The translations under genes and the position numbers were made by a program. A model generated the notes under the pieces. It was not told the DNA's origin. It searched no databases and was given only the letters and a program-made list of their open reading frames with translations. Below, one piece after another: positions 1-8,926 of a DNA stretch of 64,000 nucleotides. This stretch comes from GCA-2687515 sp002687515 (GTDB lineage Bacteria; Pseudomonadota; Alphaproteobacteria; Rhodospirillales; UBA2165). The stretch is from the NCBI GenBank assembly GCA_030745835.1, contig JASLNU010000074.1:11851-75850 (forward strand), written 5' to 3'. Position 1 is the stretch's first letter, and each line of letters begins with the position of its first letter.

Positions 1-1803
1 GTACGGAGTACCGAGGAGGTGGCGCCGGGGCTGCGCCGTTTTATCGACCGCATGGCTTTGTTTCTGACCTTCGTCGGGCTGACCACGCTGTTGGTGGGCG
101 GCGTCGGCGTCACCAATGCGGTGTCCAGCTACCTGGACCAGCGGGTACGCACCATCGCCACCCTGAAATGCCTGGGGGCGCCGGCGCGCCTGATCTTCCA
201 GGTCTATTTCATCCAGATCCTGGCCCTGACCGGGCTCGGACTTCTGATCGGGCTGGCCATCGGCGCCGGACTGCCGGCGCTGGCGGCATCGATTTTGGAG
301 CCCCTATTGCCGTTCAAAATCATTCCCGGCGTGCATGCGGCGCCGCTGATCATCGCGGCGGTGTTCGGGGTGCTTATTTCGATCACTTTCGCGCTCTGGC
401 CGCTGGCGCGGGCGCGCGATATCCCGGCGGCCAATCTGTTCCGCGCCAAGGTGCAGCCGGCGCGCGGCCTGCCCGGGCGGCGTTATCTTGTGATGTCGGC
501 GATTTTGGTCGCCGCCCTGGCGGCGCTGACCATCGCCACCGCCAACGACCGCTGGTTCGCCATCTGGTTCGTCGCCGGCGCGGCGCTGGCGCTGGGACTG
601 CTCAGCCTCGGTGCGGCCGGCATCATCCGCGCCGCCCGCCGCTGCAAGGGCATCCGCCATACCGAGACCCGGCTGGCCGTCGCCAACCTGCACCGGCCCG
701 GCGCCACCACGAGCAGCATCGTCACCTCGCTCGGCCTCGGCCTCGGCGTCTTGGTGGCGATCGCCCTGATCGAAGCCAATCTCTCGAGCCAGATCCAGCA
801 GCGCATCCCGAAGATGGCGCCGGCCTTCTTTTTCCTCGATATCCAGCCCCATCAAGTGGACGGGTTTGACGCGACGCTAAAGGGTTTCAAGGACACCGGC
901 GATTATAAGCGGGTGGCGACGGTGCGCGGCCGCATCACCGGCATCGCCGGCGTACCGGTCGCCGAGGCGAACATCAGGCCGGGATCGGCCTGGGCAGTGC
1001 GCGGTGACAGGGTAATGACCTTTGCCGCCAAACCGGCGGACAATGCCATCATCGTCGCTGGTGAATGGTGGCCCGCCGACTACGCCGGCCCACCGCTGAT
1101 ATCGCTGGATGCGCACATTGCCGGCGATTTCGGTGTTCAGACCGGCGACACATTAACCATCAATATCCTCGGCCGCGATATCCAGGCGCGGATCGCCAAC
1201 CTGCGCGATATCGATTGGCGCTCGATGCGCTTCGATTTCGCCATCATCTTTTCGCCGGGCGTGCTCGACAATGCGCCCATGACCCATGTCGCCGCCATCC
1301 AGGCGCCGCGATCCCTGGAAGACGGGATCGAGCGCGCCATCGGCGACAGGTTCAGCAATATTTCCATCATCCGGGTGCGCGAAGCGCTGCAATCGGCCGC
1401 CGACATCCTGCGCGGCATCGGCGGCGCCATCCGGGCGACGGCGGCGGTGACCATCCTCGGCGGCGCCCTGGTGCTGGCCGGCGTGGTCGCCGCCAACCGG
1501 CGGCGCCGGGTGTTTGATGCCGTGGTGTTCAAGGTATTGGGGGCGACGCGCGGTGTCATCTTGCGCGCCTTCCTGATCGAATACGGGCTTTTGGGCATCG
1601 CCACCGGCGTCCTGGCGGCGCTGATCGGCAGCCTGACCGCCTGGGCCATCGTCGCGCTCTTAATGGATATGCAATGGACCTTCATTCCCGGGATCGTGGC
1701 GCTGACGGTGGCCGCCTGCATCCTGTTGACCCTGATCGCCGGATTTGCCGGCACCTGGTGGGCCCTGGGGCAGAAATCGGCGCCTTTATTGCGCAACGAA
1801 TAG
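1..1803 (+). CDS. FtsX-family ABC transporter permease (YbbP-like), 5' end outside the window
   Basis: Inner-membrane permease subunit of an ABC system of the FtsX/MacB/LolCE superfamily. The frame is open from base 1, so the true start lies upstream. About 600 C-terminal residues are visible. The first FtsX transmembrane domain runs over roughly residues 20-140, with hydrophobic segments around FLTFVGLTTLLVGGVGVTNA and LIIAAVFGVLISITFALW. Two or three middle helices follow (about 155-265), then a periplasmic region (about 270-455) and a second FtsX domain with the typical KVLGATRGVILRAFLIEYG signature before the last helices. YbbP-type proteins are about 800 residues long with ten or so helices, which fits the missing N-terminus. 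Its ATPase partner (YbbA-like) would be expected just upstream. Family assignment is firm; the exported substrate is unknown. Confidence 0.85.
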   Translation, partial: VRSTEEVAPGLRRFIDRMALFLTFVGLTTLLVGGVGVTNAVSSYLDQRVRTIATLKCLGAPARLIFQVYFIQILALTGLGLLIGLAIGAGLPALAASILEPLLPFKIIPGVHAAPLIIAAVFGVLISITFALWPLARARDIPAANLFRAKVQPARGLPGRRYLVMSAILVAALAALTIATANDRWFAIWFVAGAALALGLLSLGAAGIIRAARRCKGIRHTETRLAVANLHRPGATTSSIVTSLGLGLGVLVAIALIEANLSSQIQQRIPKMAPAFFFLDIQPHQVDGFDATLKGFKDTGDYKRVATVRGRITGIAGVPVAEANIRPGSAWAVRGDRVMTFAAKPADNAIIVAGEWWPADYAGPPLISLDAHIAGDFGVQTGDTLTINILGRDIQARIANLRDIDWRSMRFDFAIIFSPGVLDNAPMTHVAAIQAPRSLEDGIERAIGDRFSNISIIRVREALQSAADILRGIGGAIRATAAVTILGGALVLAGVVAANRRRRVFDAVVFKVLGATRGVILRAFLIEYGLLGIATGVLAALIGSLTAWAIVALLMDMQWTFIPGIVALTVAACILLTLIAGFAGTWWALGQKSAPLLRNE

Positions 1804-1958
1804 GGACTATCCCTGGTGGCACTAACCAAAAGTTGACATTAATTATCGGTAATCTGGCCCGGTTTGACTTGATCGGCCCGCCGCTTCTGACATATTAAAA
1901 CCTAGTTGGCGGGCCGCGGCCCGTGCCTTGTCGATGAACCTAGCACTTGGAGTTTAAG

Positions 1959-2717
1959 ATGGCTTTGGGACCGAACGACGATTTTTCACGCACCCGGCAG
2001 ATGACGCGGGCCGAGGCCGAGGCGGTCGAGGTCGATGTCGGCCTCCGGCAATATATGCTGCGTGTATACAATTACATGGCATCGGGCTTGCTGCTGACCG
2101 GCATCGTGGCTTATGGCGGCGTCCGCATTCCGGCCGTGTTGAACATGCTTTATGCGCCGGTTCCGGGCGGTGGCGTGCAGCCGACCATGCTCGCCTATGT
2201 GGTCATGTTCGCGCCCCTTGCCTTCATCTTGGTGTTGAGCTTCGGCGTCCAGCGCATGAAAGCCTCGACCGCGCAGACGATTTTTTGGGTGTTCGCGGCG
2301 GTCATGGGCCTATCGCTCACCAATATCTTCCTGATCTATACGGGCGCTTCCATCGCCCGGGTGTTCTTCATTACGGCGGCCACGTTCGCCTCGATGAGCG
2401 TTTACGGCTACACCACCAAGCGCGATCTGTCCCGCTTCGGATCGTTCCTGATGATGGGACTGATTGGCGTCATCATCGCCTCGGTGGTCAACATGTTCGT
2501 CGCCTCGACCGCCATGCAGTTCGTGATCTCGGTGGTCGGCGTCTTGGTGTTTGTCGGCCTGACCGCCCATGACACCCAGAAAATTAAGCTCATGTATTCC
2601 GAGTTTGATCACGCCGAGGCGGCAACCAAGAAGGCGGTCATGGGAGCATTGCACCTCTATCTCGACTTCCTCAACCTGTTCCTGCTGCTGTTGCATTTGT
2701 TTGGGGATCGCCGCTAG
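1959..2717 (+). CDS. Bax inhibitor-1/YccA family membrane protein
   Basis: A 252-residue inner-membrane protein of the BI-1/YccA (UPF0005) family. Known members are seven-helix channels or leaks, and YccA modulates the FtsH protease in Escherichia coli. The ATG at 1959 is preferred over the in-frame TTG at 1947 because GGAG at 1949-1952 is well placed for it. After a polar N-terminus of about 40 residues come hydrophobic segments starting at YNYMASGLLLTGIVAYGG, AYVVMFAPLAFILVLSFGV, TIFWVFAAVMGLSLTNIFL, FFITAATFASMSVYGY, FLMMGLIGVIIASVVNMFV and VISVVGVLVFVGLTAHDTQ. The C-terminal LYLDFLNLFLLLLHLFG is the family's typical ending. It appears monocistronic and is followed by a strong terminator. 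Confidence 0.93.
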   Translation: MALGPNDDFSRTRQMTRAEAEAVEVDVGLRQYMLRVYNYMASGLLLTGIVAYGGVRIPAVLNMLYAPVPGGGVQPTMLAYVVMFAPLAFILVLSFGVQRMKASTAQTIFWVFAAVMGLSLTNIFLIYTGASIARVFFITAATFASMSVYGYTTKRDLSRFGSFLMMGLIGVIIASVVNMFVASTAMQFVISVVGVLVFVGLTAHDTQKIKLMYSEFDHAEAATKKAVMGALHLYLDFLNLFLLLLHLFGDRR

Positions 2718-2735
2718 CGCACAGTTTTTTTGATC

Positions 2736-2772
2736 CAAAAAGCCCGGGAACTAGCGTTTCCGGGCTTTTTTG
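2736..2772 (+). terminator. Rho-independent terminator after the BI-1 gene
   Basis: AAAAAGCCCGGGAA and TTTCCGGGCTTTTTT pair around a short loop (ctagcg) and end in a T-run. The structure starts about 20 bases after the stop codon at 2717. Confidence 0.92.
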
Positions 2773-2886
2773 TCGGTTGCCGAAGAGCGTCCGATTTTTT
2801 ACGTAAATTCAACAGTATGTTGGAATTGGTATATGGGCTAGTAGAGTAGGGGCCGCGCCGCCGGGCGGAAGGCGGACCGATGAGGG

Positions 2887-4284
2887 GTGACCGGCTTGGA
2901 TAACGATGTATCTGCCGACTACAAACTGAAGCTCAAGCGGGCGGCGGTGGACGTCAAGCGGCTGGATGACGGCACGCTGATCTTGCGCTCCCCCTATGCG
3001 GCGGAAACCCCGGTATCCAATCCAAATGTTTGGCTCCGCAAATGGGCCGGCGAAACACCCGCCCAGGTGTTCGTCGCCGAGCGTGACAGTGGTGGCGATT
3101 GGCGCCAGTTGACCTACGGCGAGGCCCTAAAAACGGCCGAAACCATCGCCTCGAAGCTGGTCAAAATGGGGCTGTCGCAAGCACGCCCGCTGGCCATATT
3201 GGCGGTAAACGGGATCGATCACGCCTTGATGCGGCTGGCGGCCATGCTGGCCGGAATTCCGGTGCTGGGGATAGACCCGCTGGCGTCGGAAGCAGGTAAT
3301 TCGGCCCAATTCCTAACCGAAGTGCTGGAATTGATTCAACCGGGAATGCTATATGCCGATGATTGCGTCCGCCACGGTGCTGCCCTGGCGATGGCGCAGA
3401 AAACCGGATGCGAAATCCTGTGGTCCTTGGGGCCTGAATCCGCCGCCCCCGGCTTCGCCAAATTCGCCAAGCGCGGGATGTTTTCAGGCGGCTTCAAGGG
3501 CCCGGAACCGGACGGCGCGGCAACGGCAACCATCGGACTGACGCGCGGCGAAGACGGTGTTTTGCGTGCCGTTTATGCAAGTTTTGCCGACCTTTGCCGG
3601 GAACAGGCAGCCATCGCCGCCATCGCCCCGCATTTAGATATTGAGCACCCGGTAATCGTCGATGCCGGCGCCTGGCACCGGCGTGAGGCCGGCAATCTGA
3701 TATTTTTCACAGCCCTTCGAAGGGGCGGCACAATTTGTGTCGATGAATTCCTCGCTTATGATCCCAATAAAGGCGCCGCTTTACCCGCTCCCACCGTCCA
3801 TTTTGCCGACGCCAAAAACCTTTATGCCGTGCTCGCCCATTTCGAACTGGATAATCCTGCATGCCGCCTGTTTTTCCAGAAATTGAACGCCATCTGGATT
3901 TACGGCGGCACCCTGCCCGAAGCAATTGCAGAAAAACTCATGCGTATGTCGGTAAAGGAAGCGGGCTATAAGTTGGCCATATTTAACGGATGCCAAGGTG
4001 AAAATTCCATGGTGACCGGTTTGGCATGCTGGTTTGAAACCGAAAGTGATCAGAATATCGGATTGCCTTTGCCCGGCAGGTTCCTGCGTCTGGCGCCCAT
4101 TGATCGGGTATCGGACGGCGAAGCAGAAACCTATCAGCTTCACATCATGCCGTTTTTTGACGAAAACGATCCCCCTGACCCGGATGACGCGGAAAATTAC
4201 TTCGATGCATACGTTCGCGTCCAATTGATCGATCCCATGCGGCCCTATCTGGGCATCGAACGGGTTCCGGACGAAACCCAATAA
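2887..4284 (+). CDS. Degenerate adenylate-forming (feruloyl-CoA-synthase-like) protein
   Basis: A 465-residue protein whose N-terminal 130 residues resemble the start of feruloyl-CoA synthases and other acyl-CoA ligases: a short lead with DDGTLILRSPYA, then WAGETPAQVFVAERD, WRQLTYGEAL, and ARPLAILAVNGIDHALMRLAAMLAGIPVLGIDPLAS. The AMP/ATP-binding P-loop (consensus TSGSTGxPK) should fall near residue 215. Instead there is LTRGEDGVLRAVYASFADL, without the Gly/Ser/Thr/Lys pattern. The C-terminal lid domain with its catalytic lysine is also absent, and the protein is about 150 residues shorter than the family. The reading frame is intact, so this looks like a pseudoenzyme rather than a pseudogene. 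Start choice is open: GTG at 2887, or TTG at 2896 with GAGGGG at 2883-2888. No partner genes are evident. Confidence 0.6.
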   Translation: MTGLDNDVSADYKLKLKRAAVDVKRLDDGTLILRSPYAAETPVSNPNVWLRKWAGETPAQVFVAERDSGGDWRQLTYGEALKTAETIASKLVKMGLSQARPLAILAVNGIDHALMRLAAMLAGIPVLGIDPLASEAGNSAQFLTEVLELIQPGMLYADDCVRHGAALAMAQKTGCEILWSLGPESAAPGFAKFAKRGMFSGGFKGPEPDGAATATIGLTRGEDGVLRAVYASFADLCREQAAIAAIAPHLDIEHPVIVDAGAWHRREAGNLIFFTALRRGGTICVDEFLAYDPNKGAALPAPTVHFADAKNLYAVLAHFELDNPACRLFFQKLNAIWIYGGTLPEAIAEKLMRMSVKEAGYKLAIFNGCQGENSMVTGLACWFETESDQNIGLPLPGRFLRLAPIDRVSDGEAETYQLHIMPFFDENDPPDPDDAENYFDAYVRVQLIDPMRPYLGIERVPDETQ

Positions 4285-4302
4285 ACCGGCTTTTTATAGG
4301 CT

Positions 4303-4953
4303 CTAAGACCCGCTGCTGAGGATTTCCATGGCGGCGTTCAGCTGGCTCATGCGCTGGTGACTGCCGAGATGCCCGTCGGGATGGTGGACGGTGGCGAGAA
4401 CGCGGAAACGGGCGCGCACCGCATCGCGGCGGGGACGTTCGCTGGGGGCGAAACCGAGCACATGCAGGGCTTCCATGCGGCTGCGTACGCCGCCGGCGAG
4501 GGGGCTGAAGGAGAGCACCGATATAATTGCCTTCAGGCGCCCGATTTCCTCGTTCAGCGCCCGGTCGGCGGCCACCTTGCGCTCTTTTGCCTGGTTGGGG
4601 TCGCTGATCTCGATCTGGCGTTCGTTACGGTTTAGAAATAGGAATAGATTCAGGGCCCGGCGCACGGTGGACACCTCGTATCCGGTGGGCAGCCGCACCT
4701 GAAGGCGTGGCTTGCGCCGCCATGGGCGGCCCTCGGATGGACCCGATTTCAGGACCGTTTGTTCACGATCGTCGGCGGCCGGTTCGCCCGGATCCGGCAT
4801 CCGGCGAAGCGCTTCTTCGGGCACCAGCAGAAGCGCCGAGCGCGCCAGGTCGGCGACGTTGGAACCCCGCCTTTCGGCGAGGCGCGTAACCTCGTTGCGA
4901 AAGGTGCTGGCGCAAGGAATGGTATAGGAAACTTTACGTGTAGAGGTTGTCAT
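4303..4953 (-). CDS. J-domain (DnaJ-like) protein
   Basis: A 216-residue protein. The C-terminal 60 residues are a J-domain with the HPD motif (about residues 191-193, within ATVHHPDGHLGS) preceded by ALHVLGFAP and followed by a helix ending LNAAMEIL. A J-domain stimulates the ATPase of an Hsp70/DnaK partner. The N-terminal 100 residues (starting with a short KVSYTIPCASTFRNEVTRLAERRG helix) resemble no family I recognise and probably select the client; the middle has a charged helix with many K/R/E residues (NRNERQIEISDPNQAKERK). It lacks the zinc-finger and substrate domains of DnaJ proper, so it is a type III J-protein. It is convergent with the preceding gene (18 bases between stops) and its upstream side faces the long AT-rich interval. 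Confidence 0.75.
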   Translation of the reverse strand: MTTSTRKVSYTIPCASTFRNEVTRLAERRGSNVADLARSALLLVPEEALRRMPDPGEPAADDREQTVLKSGPSEGRPWRRKPRLQVRLPTGYEVSTVRRALNLFLFLNRNERQIEISDPNQAKERKVAADRALNEEIGRLKAIISVLSFSPLAGGVRSRMEALHVLGFAPSERPRRDAVRARFRVLATVHHPDGHLGSHQRMSQLNAAMEILSSGS

Positions 4954-5381
4954 TCTCGATTATTCCCCAACGGACCGGATGATTTGCGGCATCTCCGCCT
5001 GAATCGGCCTACTGATTTCGAACCCACAACAAATTGTGCGTATATCGGAGCATGGCACAAGGTCTCGAATCGAAATTTCGAACATTCCGGGCGTCATGTC
5101 AACTACGATTGTTGGTGAATTTTGAACAGCTCAACCCAATGATCGTGATTAATTCCGTAATCCATTGATTAAAAAGAAATTTTTTTAGTTCGTATGGTTA
5201 AATGCCTAGTCTTTAAGTCTCAGTACCGCCTCCGAATTTCTGATTATCGGTGCAATTTGCATCGAATTGACCGATTTTTCGTTTCGAAATCGGCCTGAAT
5301 ATGGGTAAGAATCACTCTGTTGCGACTACGCTTGTAGATGCAAAGGTTATTTTTCAATGGATTATAGCGATTTCCAAATCA

Positions 5382-5396
5382 TTAACAAAGCATTAA
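5382..5396. promoter_or_regulatory. CtrA-like box TTAA-N7-TTAA
   Basis: TTAACAAAGCATTAA exactly fits the TTAA-N7-TTAA pattern bound by the alphaproteobacterial cell-cycle regulator CtrA. It lies 12 bp before the 14-bp inverted repeat and about 430 bp upstream of the J-domain gene (minus strand). A single match in AT-rich DNA can arise by chance. Confidence 0.35.
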
Positions 5397-5397
5397 C

Positions 5398-5442
5398 TTA
5401 TAACATATTGATTTAACCTAATAAATATTCAATATGTTATAA
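5398..5442. repeat. Perfect 14-bp AT-rich inverted repeat
   Basis: TTATAACATATTGA at 5398-5411 is matched exactly by its reverse complement TCAATATGTTATAA at 5429-5442, with a 17-bp spacer. There is no adjacent T-run or gene end, so a terminator is unlikely; a binding site for a dimeric protein or a structured RNA is possible. Confidence 0.7.
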
Positions 5443-6097
5443 ACAAACAAAAACTACGTAAGTTGGCGCCTACCAGGGCAAGATGGCGGAATTCACGATT
5501 CAGCGCTGGCATTGCGGAAAAGTTCAGCGCGATGGCCGACAATAACACTTGCATTGGTTGTAGATTCCGGGGGTTCCGGACGGCTTCGAAATGATCGATT
5601 CCGGCGCCTTCCCATGGTCCGATTTGGCGCCTTCGGCGGGTCGCAGAATTTGCCCGCCGGGGAACCGACGCCGTTCCCGGCGCCGGCGATCGAACGCATT
5701 TGGCAACAAATCTCCGCCGGCATCGTTGTTTCGGCGCAATGACAGCCAAATCGGATCGGATCGGCTCCGCCGGCGGCGGCATCAAGCAACCCACCGGTGC
5801 AAATCCGGCGGCCACCGGAAATATGCCTAAATGAACCCCGATAGACCGGCCATCGCCCAGAAACTCTCGTCAGAAACACATATATCTTATTGATTTTAAA
5901 TAATAAAATACGTTTCGGTCCGATAACATTTTGAATTTCGGGCGAAACCACGCCAAGCCAGTCGCCCGACGCCAATGCCAATGCCGAGAAAAGTTAATTC
6001 ATGGCCGGCAAACTTTCCGATGCAGGGTTGAACCTGGGCGCGGGCAGGGACGGCAGGCGAAAAAACGCGCCTGCTCCTTCTTCATCAATGCCGGCAA

Positions 6098-6466
6098 TCA
6101 GCCCTCGCCGCCGTGATCCTGCCAGCCCTGCCATTCCTCGCGCGGGGTGCGATAGCCGGTATCCTTGGATCCGGCCAACGACATGGCTTCCATGGCTTCT
6201 TCATTGCTGAGCAGCGCCGTCGTCCGGTGGCTGGTCACGGCGCCCGCCGACGACAGGGTCAGAAGGATCGACATGGCCGCCGTGGGATCGGGCGCATCGA
6301 AAATGAATATGGCGTCGGAATCGCCAAACACCCAATAAAAATCGTGCAGCGATCCGCCATAGGCGATGATCACCTTCGATACTTCCTCGCGGCGGTCGGA
6401 TGGCCGGTGGGTCAGCGCCCGGAGCGAGTCCTCGGAAAAACTGGTCTCGGTCAAGTATAACGGCAT
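6098..6466 (-). CDS. GYD domain-containing protein
   Basis: A 122-residue protein that matches the GYD family in layout. It opens with the MPLYLTETSFSEDSLRAL strand-helix, then VSKVIIAYGGSLHDFYWVFGDSDAIFIFDAPD, where GGSLHDFYWVFGDSD is the family core. A short hydrophobic helix (AAMSILLTLSSAGAV) and the SHRTTALLSNEEAMEAMSLAG tail follow. GYD proteins are small ferredoxin-fold proteins of unknown biochemical role, related to stress-responsive dimeric alpha-beta barrels. The last 20 residues (GYRTPREEWQGWQDHGGEG) extend beyond the usual domain. It is followed on its 3' side by the gene-free interval and preceded by an MFS gene on the same strand (53 bases), so the two may share a transcript. 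Confidence 0.8.
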   Translation of the reverse strand: MPLYLTETSFSEDSLRALTHRPSDRREEVSKVIIAYGGSLHDFYWVFGDSDAIFIFDAPDPTAAMSILLTLSSAGAVTSHRTTALLSNEEAMEAMSLAGSKDTGYRTPREEWQGWQDHGGEG

Positions 6467-6519
6467 GGCTTCCTCCGCCTGACATCAAATGTTCGAATCT
6501 TCGCTAATTCTATCAGATT

Positions 6520-7755
6520 TTATCCATCGGCGCGAACCCCCGGGCGCGCGAACCAGGGCAGGAAAGCAAGCAACGAGGCGATCACCACGTGCGCCAGGCT
6601 GACCCACGCCAAACCGGCGACACCGACGCCGTCATCGACCATCAGACCGAACACCCAGGGCGCCAGGGCAGTGGCAAAAACACTCAGCGCCTGGCCGACC
6701 GAGCGGATCGCGCCGAGATGCCCGGTTCCCCAAATTTCGGCCCAGATGGCGCCGAACACGGTGATGACGCCGCCGAGACAGGCGCCCATTCCAATCAGGA
6801 AAATCCAGGCGACAATCGGATGATCGTATAGCGCCAGAATGGGCAGCACGACGGCCAGCGGCGCCAAGATGAAGGGCATTACGCGCAGCGCGCTGACGCG
6901 GTCGATCAGCGGCCCGAGGATCAGTGAAAAGAGCAGCGAGGCGCCGGCAAAACCGACAAAGCCGGCGGCGAAAGCGGGCAGCGACCAACCCTTGGATTCG
7001 ACGATAAACACCTGCATGAACACAAAACCGGTCAGGATATAGGCCGGCGCCGTCAGCATCGGCAGGATCAGATAGAAGCGGATGTCCCGAAGTACATCGC
7101 CAAGCGAGACGTCGACGACGCCGGACGGCGGGGCACCGCCACCGGTGTGGAATTCCAGGTAGCGCCGGTGCCGCTCGCCGTGCCCTTTCAACAGCCAAAG
7201 AACCAGCGGCACCACGAATGCGGCATAGACCAGGCCCACCGACATAAAGCCGAGCCGCCAACCGACGGTGGCCAGCAGCATGACGCCAATTGTCGGGAAC
7301 AGCGACAAACCGGCGGTCGAGCCAAGGGACGATATACTGATCGCCGTGCCCCGGCGTTCGGGATAGTAGCGCGCCATCGAAATGGCCGCGGTATGTGCCA
7401 TCAGCCCCTGACCGCCGAGGCGCAATGCATAGATGCCGAAAGCCAACATCAACACATTCGCCGCCGCCGAGGTCAGAAGGGCGGCACCCGCCATCCAAAT
7501 GCAGGCGAGGGCGCTAAACAGGCGCAAATCCAGCCGGTCGATCAGCCGCCCCAGATAGATCAGGCTGGCGCCGCCGGCCAGGGTGGCCAGCGCGAACAGC
7601 AGGCCGAAATCAGCATGGCTGAGATCGAACTCGCGCCTAAGTTCCGTAGCCAAAATCGAGATATAGTAGGTATGCCCCGGGCTGGCGAATAGCTGCAACG
7701 CGGCGCCGAAACAGAGAAAGCGCCAGTTGGCGAAAAGGAATGTCAGATATTTCAA
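6520..7755 (-). CDS. MFS transporter
   Basis: A 411-residue protein with twelve predicted membrane helices in two halves separated by a charged loop (about residues 195-225, KGHGERHRRYLEFHTGGGAPP). The first cytoplasmic loop reads GRLIDRLDLRLFSALA, the expected MFS motif A position after helix 2, and a second copy (GPLIDRVSALRVMPF) sits in the C-terminal half. The RYYPERRGTAISI segment between helices 4 and 5 is common in carboxylate/anion carriers of the superfamily. The substrate cannot be read from the sequence. It is divergent from the lipoprotein gene at 8000 with a 244-base shared upstream region. Confidence 0.85.
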   Translation of the reverse strand: MKYLTFLFANWRFLCFGAALQLFASPGHTYYISILATELRREFDLSHADFGLLFALATLAGGASLIYLGRLIDRLDLRLFSALACIWMAGAALLTSAAANVLMLAFGIYALRLGGQGLMAHTAAISMARYYPERRGTAISISSLGSTAGLSLFPTIGVMLLATVGWRLGFMSVGLVYAAFVVPLVLWLLKGHGERHRRYLEFHTGGGAPPSGVVDVSLGDVLRDIRFYLILPMLTAPAYILTGFVFMQVFIVESKGWSLPAFAAGFVGFAGASLLFSLILGPLIDRVSALRVMPFILAPLAVVLPILALYDHPIVAWIFLIGMGACLGGVITVFGAIWAEIWGTGHLGAIRSVGQALSVFATALAPWVFGLMVDDGVGVAGLAWVSLAHVVIASLLAFLPWFARPGVRADG

Positions 7756-7999
7756 TCGAGGAATCCGGTCAAAGGCGGATTCCTAGATTAGCGACCCGGT
7801 TCCGGCTCGGCAATGCGCCACCGGCGATGCAGCGGCCCCGCCGCCTGAACGGCCCCGATACACTACTATATATTGGGGATAAATCCATTTACTTCCTAGA
7901 TTTTGTATTTTTGCCCCGATATAGTGGGATCAGATTACAAGCCTGCGATTCGAGAAATTTCCCGGAATCGCGTTGCAATTGGGCGGATGGAACAGAGTT

Positions 8000-8818
8000 A
8001 TGCGGTTACGCGCGGCTTCAATCGTCATTGTGGCGGCATGCGCCCTTGGGTTGCCGGGCTGCGCCTTCGAGAACGAAGAATTCCAAACCAACCTCGCCGA
8101 TAAGGCGGCGCCAAAAAGAACCGAAGCGCCGTCTCCCGAAATAGTCGTGCCGGCGCCGGATAAATCCGGTCTCGGCGGCGTTCCGGTGGTCGGACCGATG
8201 CTCGCCGCCCTGTTCGGCGCCGAAGCCTTGCCCGAGGACGAGGAAACGGCGGTACCGCTGGCCAAAGCCGGCAGGGGCGCCGGCCGCATTCAATCGGCGG
8301 CCCTGACCGAGGGCCGGGCGGTGGACCGCCAGCCGCCGCGGCTCGACGTTCACTTCGTGCGCAATGGCCGGCTGCGCGCCTACACCTCACGGGTTACCGT
8401 GCGCGGCACGGTCACCGATGAAAGCCCGGTGGCGCTGGTCACCGTCAACGGACATCGAGCCAGGCTGAGGGGCCGTGGGTTTTCGCGAAGGATCGCCGTG
8501 CCGGTCGGTGCCCAGCGCACCGTGGTGCAGGCGCTGGACGCCCACGGCAATGCCGCGCTGGTGCAATTCGATATCATCCGCCGCGGCGGCCGGGACGGCG
8601 GCGCACCGGCGCCGATCGGCCCGGGATCAACCGAATTGCGCGCACCGCGCTCGCCGCCGCGTCAGATTCGCGGCCTCGGCGACATCGAAGAGCCCGGCAT
8701 CTACATGGTGTTGTGGGCCGGGACGCCCGCCATGCACGCCGTCCGCATGCCGGGCATGGCCCACTGCCTGAAAGCGGCTGAATATTCGGCCGGCGGAACC
8801 TGCACGATACGCCGCTAG
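8000..8818 (+). CDS. Lipoprotein with an Ig-like (glucodextranase-type) domain
   Basis: A 272-residue protein. The ATG at 8000 is chosen because it gives a clean lipoprotein signal: MRLR, a hydrophobic stretch (AASIVIVAACALG) and the lipobox LPGC, so the mature protein begins with lipidated Cys. A proline/alanine/charged linker follows (about 25-110). A single beta-sandwich-like segment then spans about 115-205 (LDVHFVRNGRLRAYTSRVTVRGTVTDES, VTVNGHRARL, then TVVQALDAHGNAALVQFDI), which has the VNG...A-D-x-x-GN pattern of glucodextranase/bacterial Ig-like repeats. The C-terminus is rich in Pro/Arg. It is likely a cell-envelope protein. Its function is unknown, and it is unlikely to belong with tctC, which has its own leader 108 bases downstream. 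Confidence 0.6.
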   Translation: MRLRAASIVIVAACALGLPGCAFENEEFQTNLADKAAPKRTEAPSPEIVVPAPDKSGLGGVPVVGPMLAALFGAEALPEDEETAVPLAKAGRGAGRIQSAALTEGRAVDRQPPRLDVHFVRNGRLRAYTSRVTVRGTVTDESPVALVTVNGHRARLRGRGFSRRIAVPVGAQRTVVQALDAHGNAALVQFDIIRRGGRDGGAPAPIGPGSTELRAPRSPPRQIRGLGDIEEPGIYMVLWAGTPAMHAVRMPGMAHCLKAAEYSAGGTCTIRR

Positions 8819-8926
8819 AGTCTATTCAGATCGAATTCCCTTTGCGCCCCCCGATCGTTGGGTTAAGCTTTTTTGCGAGAACGCACAGAGCAATTGTGCG
8901 CGGCAATCAAACCCCGGAGGAACCCC

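Larger units (their letters stand above)
4954..6097. other. Long gene-free, partly AT-rich interval
   Basis: About 1.1 kb between the start of the J-domain gene and the stop of the GYD gene. I see no reading frame with convincing codon use on either strand. Base composition changes sharply: about 5100-5460 and 5870-5940 are AT-rich, while 5470-5850 is GC-rich like coding DNA but holds only chance frames. The AT-rich part carries a TTAA-N7-TTAA box and a perfect 14-bp inverted repeat, listed separately. I saw no consensus DnaA boxes. It may hold regulatory sites, an sRNA, or the remains of a lost gene. Confidence 0.6.

Noticed and set aside
1833..1896. TTGACA and TTGACT boxes upstream of the BI-1 gene as promoters
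   Set aside because: No -10 hexamer lies at 16-18 bp from either box; the nearest AT-rich hexamer is too far.
5429..5981. Overlapping minus-strand frames of 128 and 162 codons in the gene-free interval
   Set aside because: Low-complexity, Arg/Pro/Gly-rich translations with no domain, no ribosome site, and composition changing inside the frame.
4954..6097. Chromosomal origin of replication
   Set aside because: There is an AT-rich segment and a CtrA-like box, but no cluster of DnaA boxes and no dnaA, parA or hemE nearby. The evidence is too thin for a claim.
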